Part shown: positions 39,964-51,000 of the stretch, piece by piece | How positions within the stretch are numbered: the stretch's first letter is position 1 | Layout: every line of letters begins with the position of its first letter | Origin: Odiellus spinosus | Taxonomy: Eukaryota; Arthropoda; Arachnida; Opiliones; Phalangiidae | NCBI GenBank assembly: GCA_963920705.1 | Contig: CAWUCO010000218.1 | Location: forward strand, 248,001 to 312,000 | Direction: 5' to 3' | DNA: 64,000 nt | Notes under the pieces: model-generated | What the model was told of the DNA's origin: nothing | Database searches by the model: none | What the model saw: the letters and a program-made list of their open reading frames with translations, nothing else | Program-made: the position numbers and the translations under genes

Positions 39964-42900
39964 ATGCCTCTAGGAAAGTATAGAAAATATATTTCAAACA
40001 AGGAAGCAAGAGTGAGTTGTCTAATTGTTAATATTATTAACAATTGGTGAATTTAAAAGTGAATCTTAATATAGATACCAAGAACAACCCGGAATCGGTG
40101 GAAAAATAATTCAATTGCAACTGTTTCTGGAAACCGCGAAGATAGTAAGAATAATTTAGTAATGTACAAACTAATGCAATCTGGAATTGGTCAGAGATTT
40201 AATATTTGGCATGGAAGACGGCATACCGACCCCCCTCATAATTATATAAAAATCCAGTATTTTGGCCTTTGCCAATTATAATCTTTTCAAAAGGACTTAA
40301 CCTAACCTAACCTAGCATAGCTAAAGTTGAGTTAAGAATGTCCTTTTGAAAAAATAATAGTCGGCAGAGGCCCAAATACCGGATTTTTATATTATTTTGA
40401 GGGGGCCGAGGGGGGTCGGTCTGCTGTCTTCTCCCCGAGATGGCATAGAAGTGAGTAGGAGGCTGCTATAGCAATTACATTATCTGAACAGATTATACAT
40501 CAAGTGCTGATACACTCCAGGCCACAGACCCGGATGACACTAATCCCAATACTATAATTAACTTGTTGGTTGAAAATAATGGTATGTTTATAGACCTATA
40601 AGTTTGAATATATATAACGCCTCGTACGTGTAGCATTAAATTAGCAAAGCTATAAATATTAGCTCTTTAGTAAACAGCCATATTGATTATTGATAATCAC
40701 TGTTCTCAGTGATAATTTAATTACAATTTAATGTATCACGTATCGGTATTATGCACTCTTAATGTGGAGCAGTTTCAGCTAGTTACAATTATTTAAGTTT
40801 CAAGAAAGCGATACTAATTTCAGGCACATGCCATGTACCCGAGCCCATAAATCACTGTGGAAATGAAGACTTTAATTCTAATGAGGATGAGCGAATCAAG
40901 GAACCCTTATACCCAGACTGTAAAATCACCAAATTTGAAAGTGCAGTAGCTATTCTATCCCTTATTATGAAACACAATCTTTCAAAGTGCTGTTTGGATG
41001 ATATAATTGCTCTTATTGGATTGCACTTACCACCGGAGACGGACTTCTTTTCTTCAAAGTTTACTTTTTATAACTTTATACAGTCCGCTCCAGCTCCTGT
41101 TAAACGTCATTCATTTTGCTCATCGTGTACATATTATTTGGGAAAAGAATCGGAGTTAAAAGCTAGCTTTGTTTGTCCAAGCTGTCGCAAAAATATATGT
41201 AAAACTAATTCAAAAGAGCTTGAATATTTTTATGAGATTGATATCATAAATTCGCTAAAGGTGCATCTTGAAAATGGTCGCCTCTTTAAACACTTAAGTC
41301 AAAGTTTCGAAGCAAGACGTGGAAAAAAACCTAATGGTGAAAAGACCTTTGAAAATATATTCGATGGTCAGGAGTATTTGAAGCTGAAAGATTTGGAAAA
41401 CGAAAACAATTTTTCTCTTATATGTAATGTGGACGGTGTACCCATATTCAAAAGTAGCAACAAAAGCTTGTGGCCCATCCAATTATCTATTCCAGAAGTT
41501 AGCTCACAATTTCAAAAAAAAATACATTATCATTGCTGGCCTTTGGTATGGCTGTAACAAACCGGATATGAATTCTTTTCTTTTTCCCCTAACACAAACC
41601 TTGAAGAAGTTGCATTCAAAAGGGTTTTCCTGGGTTCACCCAGTAAGTAAAAAGACCATAGTGTCCAAAGTATTTTCTCAAGTGTTTTGTGTTGACGCTG
41701 TAGCACGAGCACCCTTGCTTAACATGAACCAATTTAATGGTCAGTTTGGCTGTGGTATATGTGAACATCCAGGTGAATTAGAAGTATCATCAAGAGTGTA
41801 CAAATATGTTGAAGGGATACCAAACAGAACTCACGAATCAATTTTAATAGCTGCTAATGAAGCTTTAGAAAGTGAAACGATTGTTAAAGGAATCAAAGGA
41901 TTTTCTGTTCTCTCTTTGATTCCGGAATTAGATTTATCCAAATCTTTAGTTCCCGATTACATGCATGCTGTACTTCTTGGAGTTACAAGGCAATTTTTAA
42001 GCGCAATGGTGAACAGTAAAAATCATACAGAAGATTTTTATCTAGGAAATAAAACTAATCGAGTTGATCAGAAATTACTTTCAATCAAGCCTCCTAGATT
42101 TCTAACCAGGACGCCACGTTCACTTTCAACCATGAAAAATTGGAAAGCATCTGAATATAGAAACTTTTTACTTTTTTACGCATTACCACTGCTCAAGGGT
42201 ATTATTCCCTTTCGATTTTTAAAGAGCATTGCCCTTTTATGCAATGCAATCTACTTGCTTCTAAAGAGTAAAATTCAAGGTTCTGACATTGATTTAGCAG
42301 AATGCCTTCTAAAAGAATTTGTCAAATCTGTTCCTCTATTATATGGGAATAAATTTTGTTCATTTAATGTCCATCAATTACTACATTTAAGCAATACTGT
42401 ACGTAGCTGTGGACCTTTATGGACAACTTCTGCTTTTATATTTGAAGACAACAATCAAAGAATTAAAAAAGCGTTTCATGGAACCCAAGAAATCAATAAA
42501 CAAATAATCCAGTACATTCACGTAAATCATGCTCTCGAGATTAAAAAATACAGCATTAAAAAAAACTCCCCAGCAGATTCATTTTTGAATAATATGACCA
42601 GTAGCCACTCGGCCATGGTTGAAACCAAAATGGGTGAAGTTTCCTTGATAGGAAAGCACAAACGGAAAATATTTCAAACTAGAATAAAAGCAAAATTGGT
42701 TGAAATTGGATTTCCTCCAACCTTGAATATTTACCCAAGATTAAAATCTGGAAATATTGTTTATTATTCCAAAGAAATGCATCGAGCAGAAAAACGTAAC
42801 TCTTATACAGTTTTATTCAATTCAATTATGACTCCGAACGTCCAAGCATTAAGTAGACAAAATGAAAATTATGTAGGTTATATCTTGTACTTTTTTGGTT

Positions 42901-43121
42901 TTAACGGCTCAGCTTATGCTGTTGTGCAGAAATTTAAGTTGGGTATGCCACCGTTCCGATACCAAGAACCATGTAATTTTAAGGTCAGTCATTTGTTAAA
43001 AGTTGAGTCAAGATCATGTGACGGTATTTGTATTATTAGAGCCAGTTCGATTATCAGTCAAGTTATAGAAGTCCTAGAATATGTCGCTATAATACCAAAT
43101 TTTGTGGAGTATATTTTATAA
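39964..43121 (+). CDS. CACTA/CMC-type DDE transposase, frameshifted
   Basis: Four exons: 39964-40011 (starting MPLGKYRKYI), 40075-40144, 40492-40581 and 40824-43121. All splices are GT-AG and in phase. Removing one A from the A9 run at 41514-41522 gives an 834-residue frame ending in TAA. In that numbering, two CxxC pairs (168/171, 187/190) suggest a zinc-binding N-terminal fold. NVDGVPIFKS holds the probable first catalytic Asp (273), FCVDAVARAP a second Asp (360), CGIC a further CxxC (379/382), and DYMHAVLLGVTRQ the D-x2-H signature (447-450). SAFIFEDNNQRIKKAFHGT holds the probable catalytic Glu (610). The order and wording match the animal relatives of plant Tnp2/EnSpm transposases. It should cut at the element's ends in the nucleus. 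The frameshift falls after the first Asp, so the gene as assembled is inactive unless the run is misread or slippage occurs. An alternative exon 2 reaching 40450 would place the nested MITE inside coding sequence. Confidence 0.87.
40213..40440. mobile_element. Hairpin MITE nested in the transposase gene
   Basis: Imperfect inverted arms at 40214-40296 and 40340-40431 contain GACCGACCCCCCTC-like ends, AAAATCCRGTATTTGGGCC-like middles and TTTTCAAAAGGAC next to the loop. The loop includes three CCTAA-type units. The 6-bp word TGGCAT flanks it at 40207-40212 and 40441-40446, a plausible target duplication. It has no coding capacity. The left arm lacks about 8 bp present on the right. It lies in the 347-bp intron 40145-40491 in the preferred gene model. 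Confidence 0.72.
41514..41522 (+). other. A9 run with a one-base frameshift
   Basis: Upstream sequence is coding in one frame up to SIPEVSSQF. Downstream sequence is coding in the next frame from YIIIAGLWYGC. The switch coincides with nine A residues where eight would keep one frame. It may be a true mutation, an assembly error in a homopolymer, or a slippage site. Confidence 0.85.
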
Positions 43122-43327
43122 GTAATGAGATAATTAAGCTCAGCTAGCTTAACTTAACTTTTTTTCTTATAGTAATAAGTATACTTAATGAAATTTTATT
43201 TTTTACTTTTGATATACTGCTTTATATAGCAATTTTCAAGATTAAAATTTATAAACAATATGATATATCATATTCCAGTTAAAATATTAGTATTTTAAGT
43301 TATTAGCATAATTTTTGTTTGGATCAG

Positions 43328-43333
43328 AATAAA
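43328..43333 (+). terminator. Candidate polyadenylation signal of the transposase gene
   Basis: AATAAA about 210 bases after the stop codon. The region is so AT-rich that such hexamers arise by chance, so the assignment is weak. Confidence 0.35.
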
Positions 43334-44294
43334 AGTTTTAATCAAAAATTAGTAAATTATTATAATTTTACAAATTATAAATACTGAACTAATATTATTT
43401 TCAGATTCAAAGAAATAATTTTTGGTTATCAAAATCATGCGGGTAAACTAAAACTAACTTTAATTACAAAATATTGTTTATTTTATATTTCATTATGGTT
43501 ATCGTTAAGATTAGTAATTATTTATTAAAATTTTAGCAAAGAACACTAAACAATATTTTCATGCAAAAACTTATAAGATATTTCGCCAAAAACACATTAG
43601 TTTTCCCCTATTAATTAATTAAGCTCCTTTAATTTTGATCATGATCACCTTAAAGTTAATTAAGGCCCGTAAAATATAGTTCCTCAAAGTATCCAAAATT
43701 CCTAATTAGCTCATCCCAACTTGATTAAAACTTGCTTAGATGGATAACTATCCAAATAAATTCCTCGAAAAAGCTTTATAAAATTTATATAATTTTAATT
43801 GGTCGATGGCAGAAAAATTAATCATAAAAAATATAATATTTAATCCAAAATTTAATATTTCATCAAGGGCTTTATAAAATACTGTAAAAGTAAAGTTTAT
43901 CAAATGGTATTTATTCAAAAACATTTTATCAAATAGTACTTAATTTCTAAAATAGTTAATCAAACTAGTACCTTTTTATAATCAAAAACAGATTATCAAA
44001 TTAAACAAAAATAGCTAGTTCATAAATCTCTGGATATGGTTGCAGTTTATCGTTGAAATCTCTTTTTTAAAAACGTCTATAAATATAATTAAGCGATCTT
44101 AAAATTGAAAAACGGTACGTAAGATCATGTTTTTATAAACATTTGCCAAATTTTTAGTTTATTCTATTGCTTTTGATATTTTTTTAAGAAATATATTAAC
44201 TAGATTAAAATTAAGCATCTATTAATTTCCTTGGCTAAATTTAGTTAAGCAGGAATTATGTTTAAATTATCAAAGGAAGTTAAATAAACAGAAA

Positions 44295-44360
44295 ATTTAC
44301 CAAATGTTATTGATAAAAACATAATTATAATTATGTTTTTATCATTAACATTTGGTAAAT
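44295..44360. repeat. 66-bp near-perfect palindrome
   Basis: ATTTACCAAATGTTATTGAT continues through AAAAACATAATTA and then its complement, with one mismatching pair (TTATTG against TTAATG) and no loop. It can form a long hairpin or cruciform. It lies between the transposase 3' end and the right subterminal repeats. Confidence 0.85.
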
Positions 44361-44475
44361 ATACCGTTTATCAATTTTATGATCAAACGATATATAATAA
44401 AAATAATCTGTTTCAGAGACAGATTCAATACTATTTGATTGAACTCTTATTGATCAAATAATATCAAATATGGTT

Positions 44476-45060
44476 TATCAAATTTTATTTCTAATCAAAT
44501 GCATCTATATCAAGTACAACGTGATCAAAGTACGATCGAATATTGTATGTCATTTTTTATTCTGGTCAAATTCATCTGAATCAAGTACATCGTGATCAAA
44601 GACCGATCAAATATGGTATAACAAATTATTTGTTTGATCAAATGCATCTAGTAGACGTACAATTTGATAAAAGACCGATCACATATGGAATATCAATTAT
44701 TTGTTTGATCAAATGCCACTAGGTGAAAAACAATTTGATACAATACCGATCACATATGTTATATCAAATTATTTGTTTGATCAAATGCATCTAGTAGAAG
44801 TACAATTTGATAAAAGACCGATCACATATGGAATATAAATTATTTGTTTGATCAAATGCCACTAGATGAAAAACAATTTGATACAATACCGATCACATAT
44901 GTTATATCAAATTATTTGTTTGATCAAATGAAACTAGATTAAACACAAATTGATAAAATACCGATCAAATATTTTATTTCAAATTATTTGTTTGATCAAA
45001 AGGTGATCATATTATGAAAATATGATAAACTTTTGATCATATTTTGGAAATTTGATCAAA
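44476..45060. repeat. Right subterminal repeats, about 71.5-bp unit
   Basis: TTTGATCAAATG begins units at 44633, 44704, 44776, 44847 and 44919, with degenerate units before (about 44490 and 44562) and after (near 44990). Two unit types alternate: one has GCATCTAGTAGA, the other GCCACTAG followed by GTGAAAAAC or ATGAAAAAC, giving a dimer of about 143 bp. Each unit also has ACCGATCACATATG or ACCGATCAAATAT. TTTGATCAAA is a perfect palindrome and is shared in core with the left-end motif. Confidence 0.88.
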
Positions 45061-45075
45061 CCATTTTCATAGGGG
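45061..45075 (-). repeat. Right terminal inverted repeat
   Basis: CCATTTTCATAGGGG is the complement of CCCCTATGAAAATGG. It is followed directly by AATGGACACAAAAC, which is satellite sequence. Just inside lies TTTGATCAAA, in the same position as TGATCAAA at the left end. Confidence 0.9.
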
Positions 45076-45077
45076 AA
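45076..45077. other. Target-site duplication (AA), right copy
   Basis: This is the partner of the AA at the left border. The sequence returns to satellite immediately, in reversed orientation (TGGACACAAAACTTTTGATT), as expected from the left flank. Confidence 0.75.
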
Positions 45078-48000
45078 TGGACACAAAACTTTTGATTTTT
45101 AAGCGATTAAGACAAAATTAAGACCACTCGAAAGAGCAAATATTGGTCTATCTGAAAATCAAGAGTTTTGGAAAATCCGTTGAAAAACATGGAAAATATG
45201 GACAGTTCAAAAAGCATCTAATATCAAAAAGCGAATTTTGAAAATCTGAAATTTGACTATTTTGATATTCTATGATTTCTTGAATTGGCCATATTTTTCT
45301 TGTTTTTCAACGGATTTTTGAAAACTCTTGTTATTTAGACTGTCCATTAATTGCTCTTTCGAATGACTTTGGTTTTGTCTAAATTGCAAAATTGTGACAA
45401 ATATAAAATTGGTTAAAATAAAGCAAAAACACTTAAAAATCCAAGATTATTGGATTAAAATGGACACAAAACTTTTGATTTTTAAGCGATTTAGACAAAA
45501 TTAAGACCACTCGAAAGAGCAAATATTGGTCTATCTGAAAATCAAGAGTTTTGGAAAATCCGTTGAAAAACATGGAAAATATGGACAATTCAAAAAGCAT
45601 CTAATATCAAAAAGCGAATTTTGAAAATCTGAAATTTGACTATTTTGATATTGTATGGTTTCTTGAATTGGCCATATTTTCCATGTTTTTCAATGGATTT
45701 TCCAAAACTCTTGATTTTCAGATAGACCAATATTTGCTCTTTCGAGTGGTCTTAATTTTGTCTAAATCGCTTAAAAATCAAAAGTTTTGTGTCCATTTGA
45801 ATCCTATAATCTTGGATTTTTAAGCGTTTTTGCTTAATTTTAACCAATTTTATATTGGTCACAATTTTGCAATTTAGACAAAACCAAAGTCATTCGAAAG
45901 AGCAATTAATGGACAGTCTAAATAATAAGAGTTTTCAAAAATCCGTTGAAAAACAAGAAAAATATGGCCAATTCAAGAAACCATACAATATCAAAATAGT
46001 CAAATTTCAGATTTTAAAAATTCGCTTTTTGATATTAGATGTTTTTTGAATTGGCCATATTTTTCTTGTTTTTCAACGGATTTTTGAAAACTCTTGTTAT
46101 TTAGACTGTCCATTAATTGCTCTTTCGAATGACTTTGGTTTTGTCTAAATTGCAAAATTGTGACCAATATAAAATTGGTTAAAATTAAGCAAAAACGCTT
46201 AAAAATCCAAGATTATTGGATTAAAATGGACACAAAACTTTTGATTTTTAAGCGATTTAGACAAAATTAAGACCACTCGAAAGAGCAAATATTGGTCTAT
46301 CTAAAAAACAAGAGTTTTGGAAAATCAGTTGAAAAACATGGAAAATATAGCCAATTCAAAAAACATCTAATATCAAAAAGCGAATTTTTAAAATCTGAAA
46401 TTTGACTATTTTGATATTGTATGGTTTCTTGAATTGGCCATATTTTTCTTGTTTTTCAACGGATTTTTAAAAAATTCTTATTATTTAGACTGTCCATTAA
46501 TTGCTCTTTTGAATGACTTTGGTTTTGTCTAAATTGCAAAAGTGTGACCAATATAAAATTGGTTAAAATTAAGCAAAAACGCTTAAAAATCCAAGATTAT
46601 TGGATTCAAATGGACACAAAACCTTTGATTTTTAAGCGATTTAGACAAAATTAAGACCACTCGAAAGAGCAAATATTGGTCTATCTAAAAAACAAGAGTT
46701 TTGGAAAATCAGTTGAAAAACATGGAAAATATAGCCAATTCAAAAAACATCTAATATCAAAAAGCGAATTTTTAAAATCTGAAATTTGACTATTTTGATA
46801 TTGTATGGTTTCTTGAATTGGCCTTATTTTTCTTGTTTTTCAACGGATTTTTAAAAAATTCTTATTATTTAGACTGTCCATTAATTGCTCTTTCGAATGA
46901 CTTTGGTTTTGTCTAAATTGCAAAAGTGTGACCAATATAAAATTGGTTAAAATTAAGCAAAAACGCTTAAAAATCCAAGATTATTGGATTCAAATGGACA
47001 CAAAACCTTTGATTTTTAAGCGATTTAGACAAAATTAAGACCACTCGAAAGAGCAAATATTGGTCTATCTAAAAACCAAGAGTTTTGGAAAATCCGTTGA
47101 AAAACATGGAAAATACAGCCAATTCAAAAAACATCTAATATCAAAAAGCGAATTTTTAAAATCTGAAATTTGACTATTTTGATATTGTATGGTTTCTTTA
47201 ATTGGCCATATTTTTCTTGTTTTTCAACGGATTTTTGAAAACTCTTATTATTTAGACTGTCCATTAATTGCTCTTTCGAATGACTTTGGTTTTGTCTAAA
47301 TTGCAAAATTGTGACAAATATAAAATTGGTTAAAATTAAGCAAAAACGCTTAAAAATCCAAGATTATTGGATTAAAATGGACACAAAACTTTTGATTTTT
47401 AAGCGATTTAGACAAAATTAGACCACTCGAAAGAGCAAATATTGGTCTATCTAAAAAACAAGAGTTTTGGAAAATCCTTTGAAAAACATGGAAAATATAG
47501 CCAATTCAAAAAACATCTAATATCAAAAAGCGAATTTTTAAAATCTGAAATTTGACTATTTTGATATTGTATGGTTTCTTGAATTGGCCATATTTTTCTT
47601 GTTTTTCAACGGATTTTTAAAAAATTCTTATTATTTAGATTGTCCATTAATTGCTCTTTCGAATGACTTTGGTTTTGTCTAAATTGCAAAATTGTGACCA
47701 ATATAAAATTGGTTAAAATTAAGCAAAAACGCTTAAAAATCCAAGATTATTGGATTCAAATGGACACAAAACTTTTGATTTTTAAGCGATTTAGACAAAA
47801 TTAAGACCACTCGAAAGAGCAAATATTGGTCTATCTAAAAAACAAGAGTTTTGGAAAATCCGTTGAAAAACATGGAAAATATGGACAATTCAAAAAGCAT
47901 CTAATATCAAAAAGCGAATTTTGAAAATCTGAAATTTGACTATTTTGATATTGTATGGTTTATGAATTGGCCATATTTTTCTTGTTTTTCAACGGATTTT

Positions 48001-51000
48001 TGAAAACTCTTATTATTTAGACTGTCCATTAATTGCTCTTTCGAATGACTTTGGTTTTGTCTAAATTGCAAAATTGTGACAAATATAAAATTGGTTAAAA
48101 TAAAGCAAAAACGCTTAAAAATCCAAGATTATTGGATTCAAATGGACACAAAACCTTTGATTTTTAAGCGATTTAGACAAAATTAAGACCACTCGAAAGA
48201 GCAAATATTGGTCTATCTAAAAACCAAGAGTTTTGGAAAATCCGTTGAAAAACATGGAAAATACAGCCAATTCAAAAAACATCTAATATCAAAAAGCGAA
48301 TTTTTAAAATCTGAAATTTGACTATTTTGATATTGTATGGTTTCTTTAATTGGCCATATTTTTCTTGTTTTTCAACGGATTTTTGAAAACTCTTATTATT
48401 TAGACTGTCCATTAATTGCTCTTTCGAATGACTTTGGTTTTGTCTAAATTGCAAAATTGTGACAAATATAAAATTGGTTAAAATTAAGCAAAAACGCTTA
48501 AAAATCCAAGATTATTGGATTAAAATGGACACAAAACTTTTGATTTTTAAGCGATTTAGACAAAATTAGACCACTCGAAAGAGCAAATATTGGTCTATCT
48601 AAAAAACAAGAGTTTTGGAAAATCCTTTGAAAAACATGGAAAATATAGCCAATTCAAAAAACATCTAATATCAAAAAGCGAATTTTTAAAATCTGAAATT
48701 TGACTATTTTGATATTGTATGGTTTCTTGAATTGGCCATATTTTTCTTGTTTTTCAACGGATTTTTAAAAAATTCTTATTATTTAGATTGTCCATTAATT
48801 GCTCTTTCGAATGACTTTGGTTTTGTCTAAATTGCAAAATTGTGACCAATATAAAATTGGTTAAAATTAAGCAAAAACGCTTAAAAATCCAAGATTATTG
48901 GATTCAAATGGACACAAAACTTTTGATTTTTAAGCGATTTAGACAAAATTAAGACCACTCGAAAGAGCAAATATTGGTCTATCTAAAAAACAAGAGTTTT
49001 GGAAAATCCGTTGAAAAACATGGAAAATATGGACAATTCAAAAAGCATCTAATATCAAAAAGCGAATTTTGAAAATCTGAAATTTGACTATTTTGATATT
49101 GTATGGTTTATGAATTGGCCATATTTTTCTTGTTTTTCAACGGATTTTTGAAAACTCTTATTATTTAGACTGTCCATTAATTGCTCTTTCGAATGACTTT
49201 GGTTTTGTCTAAATTGCAAAATTGTGACAAATATAAAATTGGTTAAAATAAAGCAAAAACGCTTAAAAATCCAAGATTATTGGATTCAAATGGACACAAA
49301 ACTTTTGATTTTTAAGCGATTTAGACAAAATTAAGACCACTCGAAAGAGAAAATATTGGTCTATCTAAAAAACAAGAGTTTTGGAAAATCCGTTGAAAAA
49401 CATGGAAAATATAGCCAATTCAAAAAACATCTAATATCAAAAAGCGAATTTTTAAAATCTGAAATTTGACTATTTTGATATTGTATGGTTTCTTGAATTA
49501 GCCATATTTTTCTTCTTTTTCAACGGATTTTTAAAAAAATCTTATTATTTAGACTGTCCATTAATTGCTCTTTCGAAAGACTTTGGTTTTGTCTAAATTG
49601 CAAAATTGTGACCAATATAAAATTGGTTAAAATTAAGCAAAAACGCTTAAAAATCCAAGATTATTGGATTCAAATGGACACAAAACTTTTGATTTTTAAG
49701 CGATTTAGACAAAATTAAGACCACTCGAAAGACCAAATATTGGTCTATCTAAAAAACAAGAGTTTTGGAAAATCCGTTGAAAAACATGGAAAATATGGAC
49801 AATTCAAAAAGCATCTTATATCAAAAAGCGAATTTTGAAAATCTGAAATTTGACTATTTTGATATTCTATGATTTCTTGAATTGGCCATATTTTTCTTGT
49901 TTTTCAACGGATTTTTGAAAACTCTTATTATTTAGACTGTCCATTAATTGCTCTTTCGAATGACTTTGGTTTTGTCTAAATTGCAAAATTGTGACAAATA
50001 TAAAATTGGTTAAAATAAAGCAAAAACACTTAAAAATCCAAGATTATTGGATTCAAATGGACACAAAACTTTTTATTTTTAAGCGATTTAGACAAAATTA
50101 AGACTACTCGAAAGAGCAAATATTGGTCTATCTAAAAAACAAGAGTTTTTGAAAATCCGTTGAAAAACATGGAAAATATAGCTAATTCAAAAAACATCTA
50201 ATATCAAAAAGCGAATTTTTAAAATCTGAAATTTGACTATTTTGATATTGTATGGTTTCTTGAATTGGCCATATTTTTCTTGTTTTTCAACGGATTTTTG
50301 AAAACTCTTATTATTTAGACTGTCCATTAATTGCTCTTTCGAATGACTTTGGTTTTGTCTAAATTGCAAAATTTTGATAATTATAAAATTGGTTAAAATT
50401 AAGCAAAAACACTTAACAATCCAAGATTATTGGATTCAAATGGACACAAAACTTTTGATTTTTAAGCGATTAAGACAAAATTAAGACCACTCGAAAGAGC
50501 AAATATTGGTCTATCTGAAAATCAAGAGTTTTGGAAAATCCGTTGAAAAACATGGAAAATATGGACAGTTCAAAAAGCATCTAATATCAAAAAGCGAATT
50601 TTGAAAATCTGAAATTTGACTATTTTGATATTCTATGATTTCTTGAATTGGCCATATTTTTCTTGTTTTTCAACGGATTTTTGAAAACTCTTGTTATTTA
50701 GACTGTCCATTAATTGCTCTTTCGAATGACTTTGGTTTTGTCTAAATTGCAAAATTGTGACAAATATAAAATTGGTTAAAATAAAGCAAAAACACTTAAA
50801 AATCCAAGATTATTGGATTAAAATGGACACAAAACTTTTGATTTTTAAGCGATTTAGACAAAATTAAGACCACTCGAAAGAGCAAATATTGGTCTATCTG
50901 AAAATCAAGAGTTTTGGAAAATCCGTTGAAAAACATGGAAAATATGGACAATTCAAAAAGCATCTAATATCAAAAAGCGAATTTTGAAAATCTGAAATTT

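Larger units (their letters stand above)
43122..44475. other. AT-rich 3' region of the transposon
   Basis: Very AT-rich sequence without a credible gene. It contains the transposase polyadenylation signal candidate, scattered TATCAAA/TTATCAAA words from about 43895 that grade into the right subterminal repeats, and a 66-bp palindrome at 44295-44360. Confidence 0.6.
34682..45075 (+). mobile_element. CACTA/CMC-like DNA transposon with transposase and BEN genes
   Basis: A 10,394-bp insertion in the satellite. The ends are inverted repeats, CCCCTACGAAAATGG on the left and the complement of CCCCTATGAAAATGG on the right. The two bases AA are duplicated at the borders. Inside, in order, are left subterminal GATCAAA repeats, a BEN-domain gene on the - strand, a divergent promoter region, a transposase gene on the + strand, AT-rich sequence, and right subterminal repeats. 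Two divergent or paired genes plus subterminal repeat arrays are typical of CACTA (EnSpm) elements. The terminus CCCCTA is not the classical CACTA, and the 2-bp duplication is at the short end for the group, so the exact family is open. The transposase reading frame is broken, so this copy is probably not autonomous as assembled. Confidence 0.9.

Noticed and set aside
40297-40316. Insect telomere repeat (CCTAA)n
   Set aside because: Only about three units, located in the loop of the MITE. It is not a telomere or interstitial telomeric array of note.
41294-41712. Two short - strand open frames inside the transposase
   Set aside because: They are antisense to well-supported transposase coding sequence and show no own motifs.
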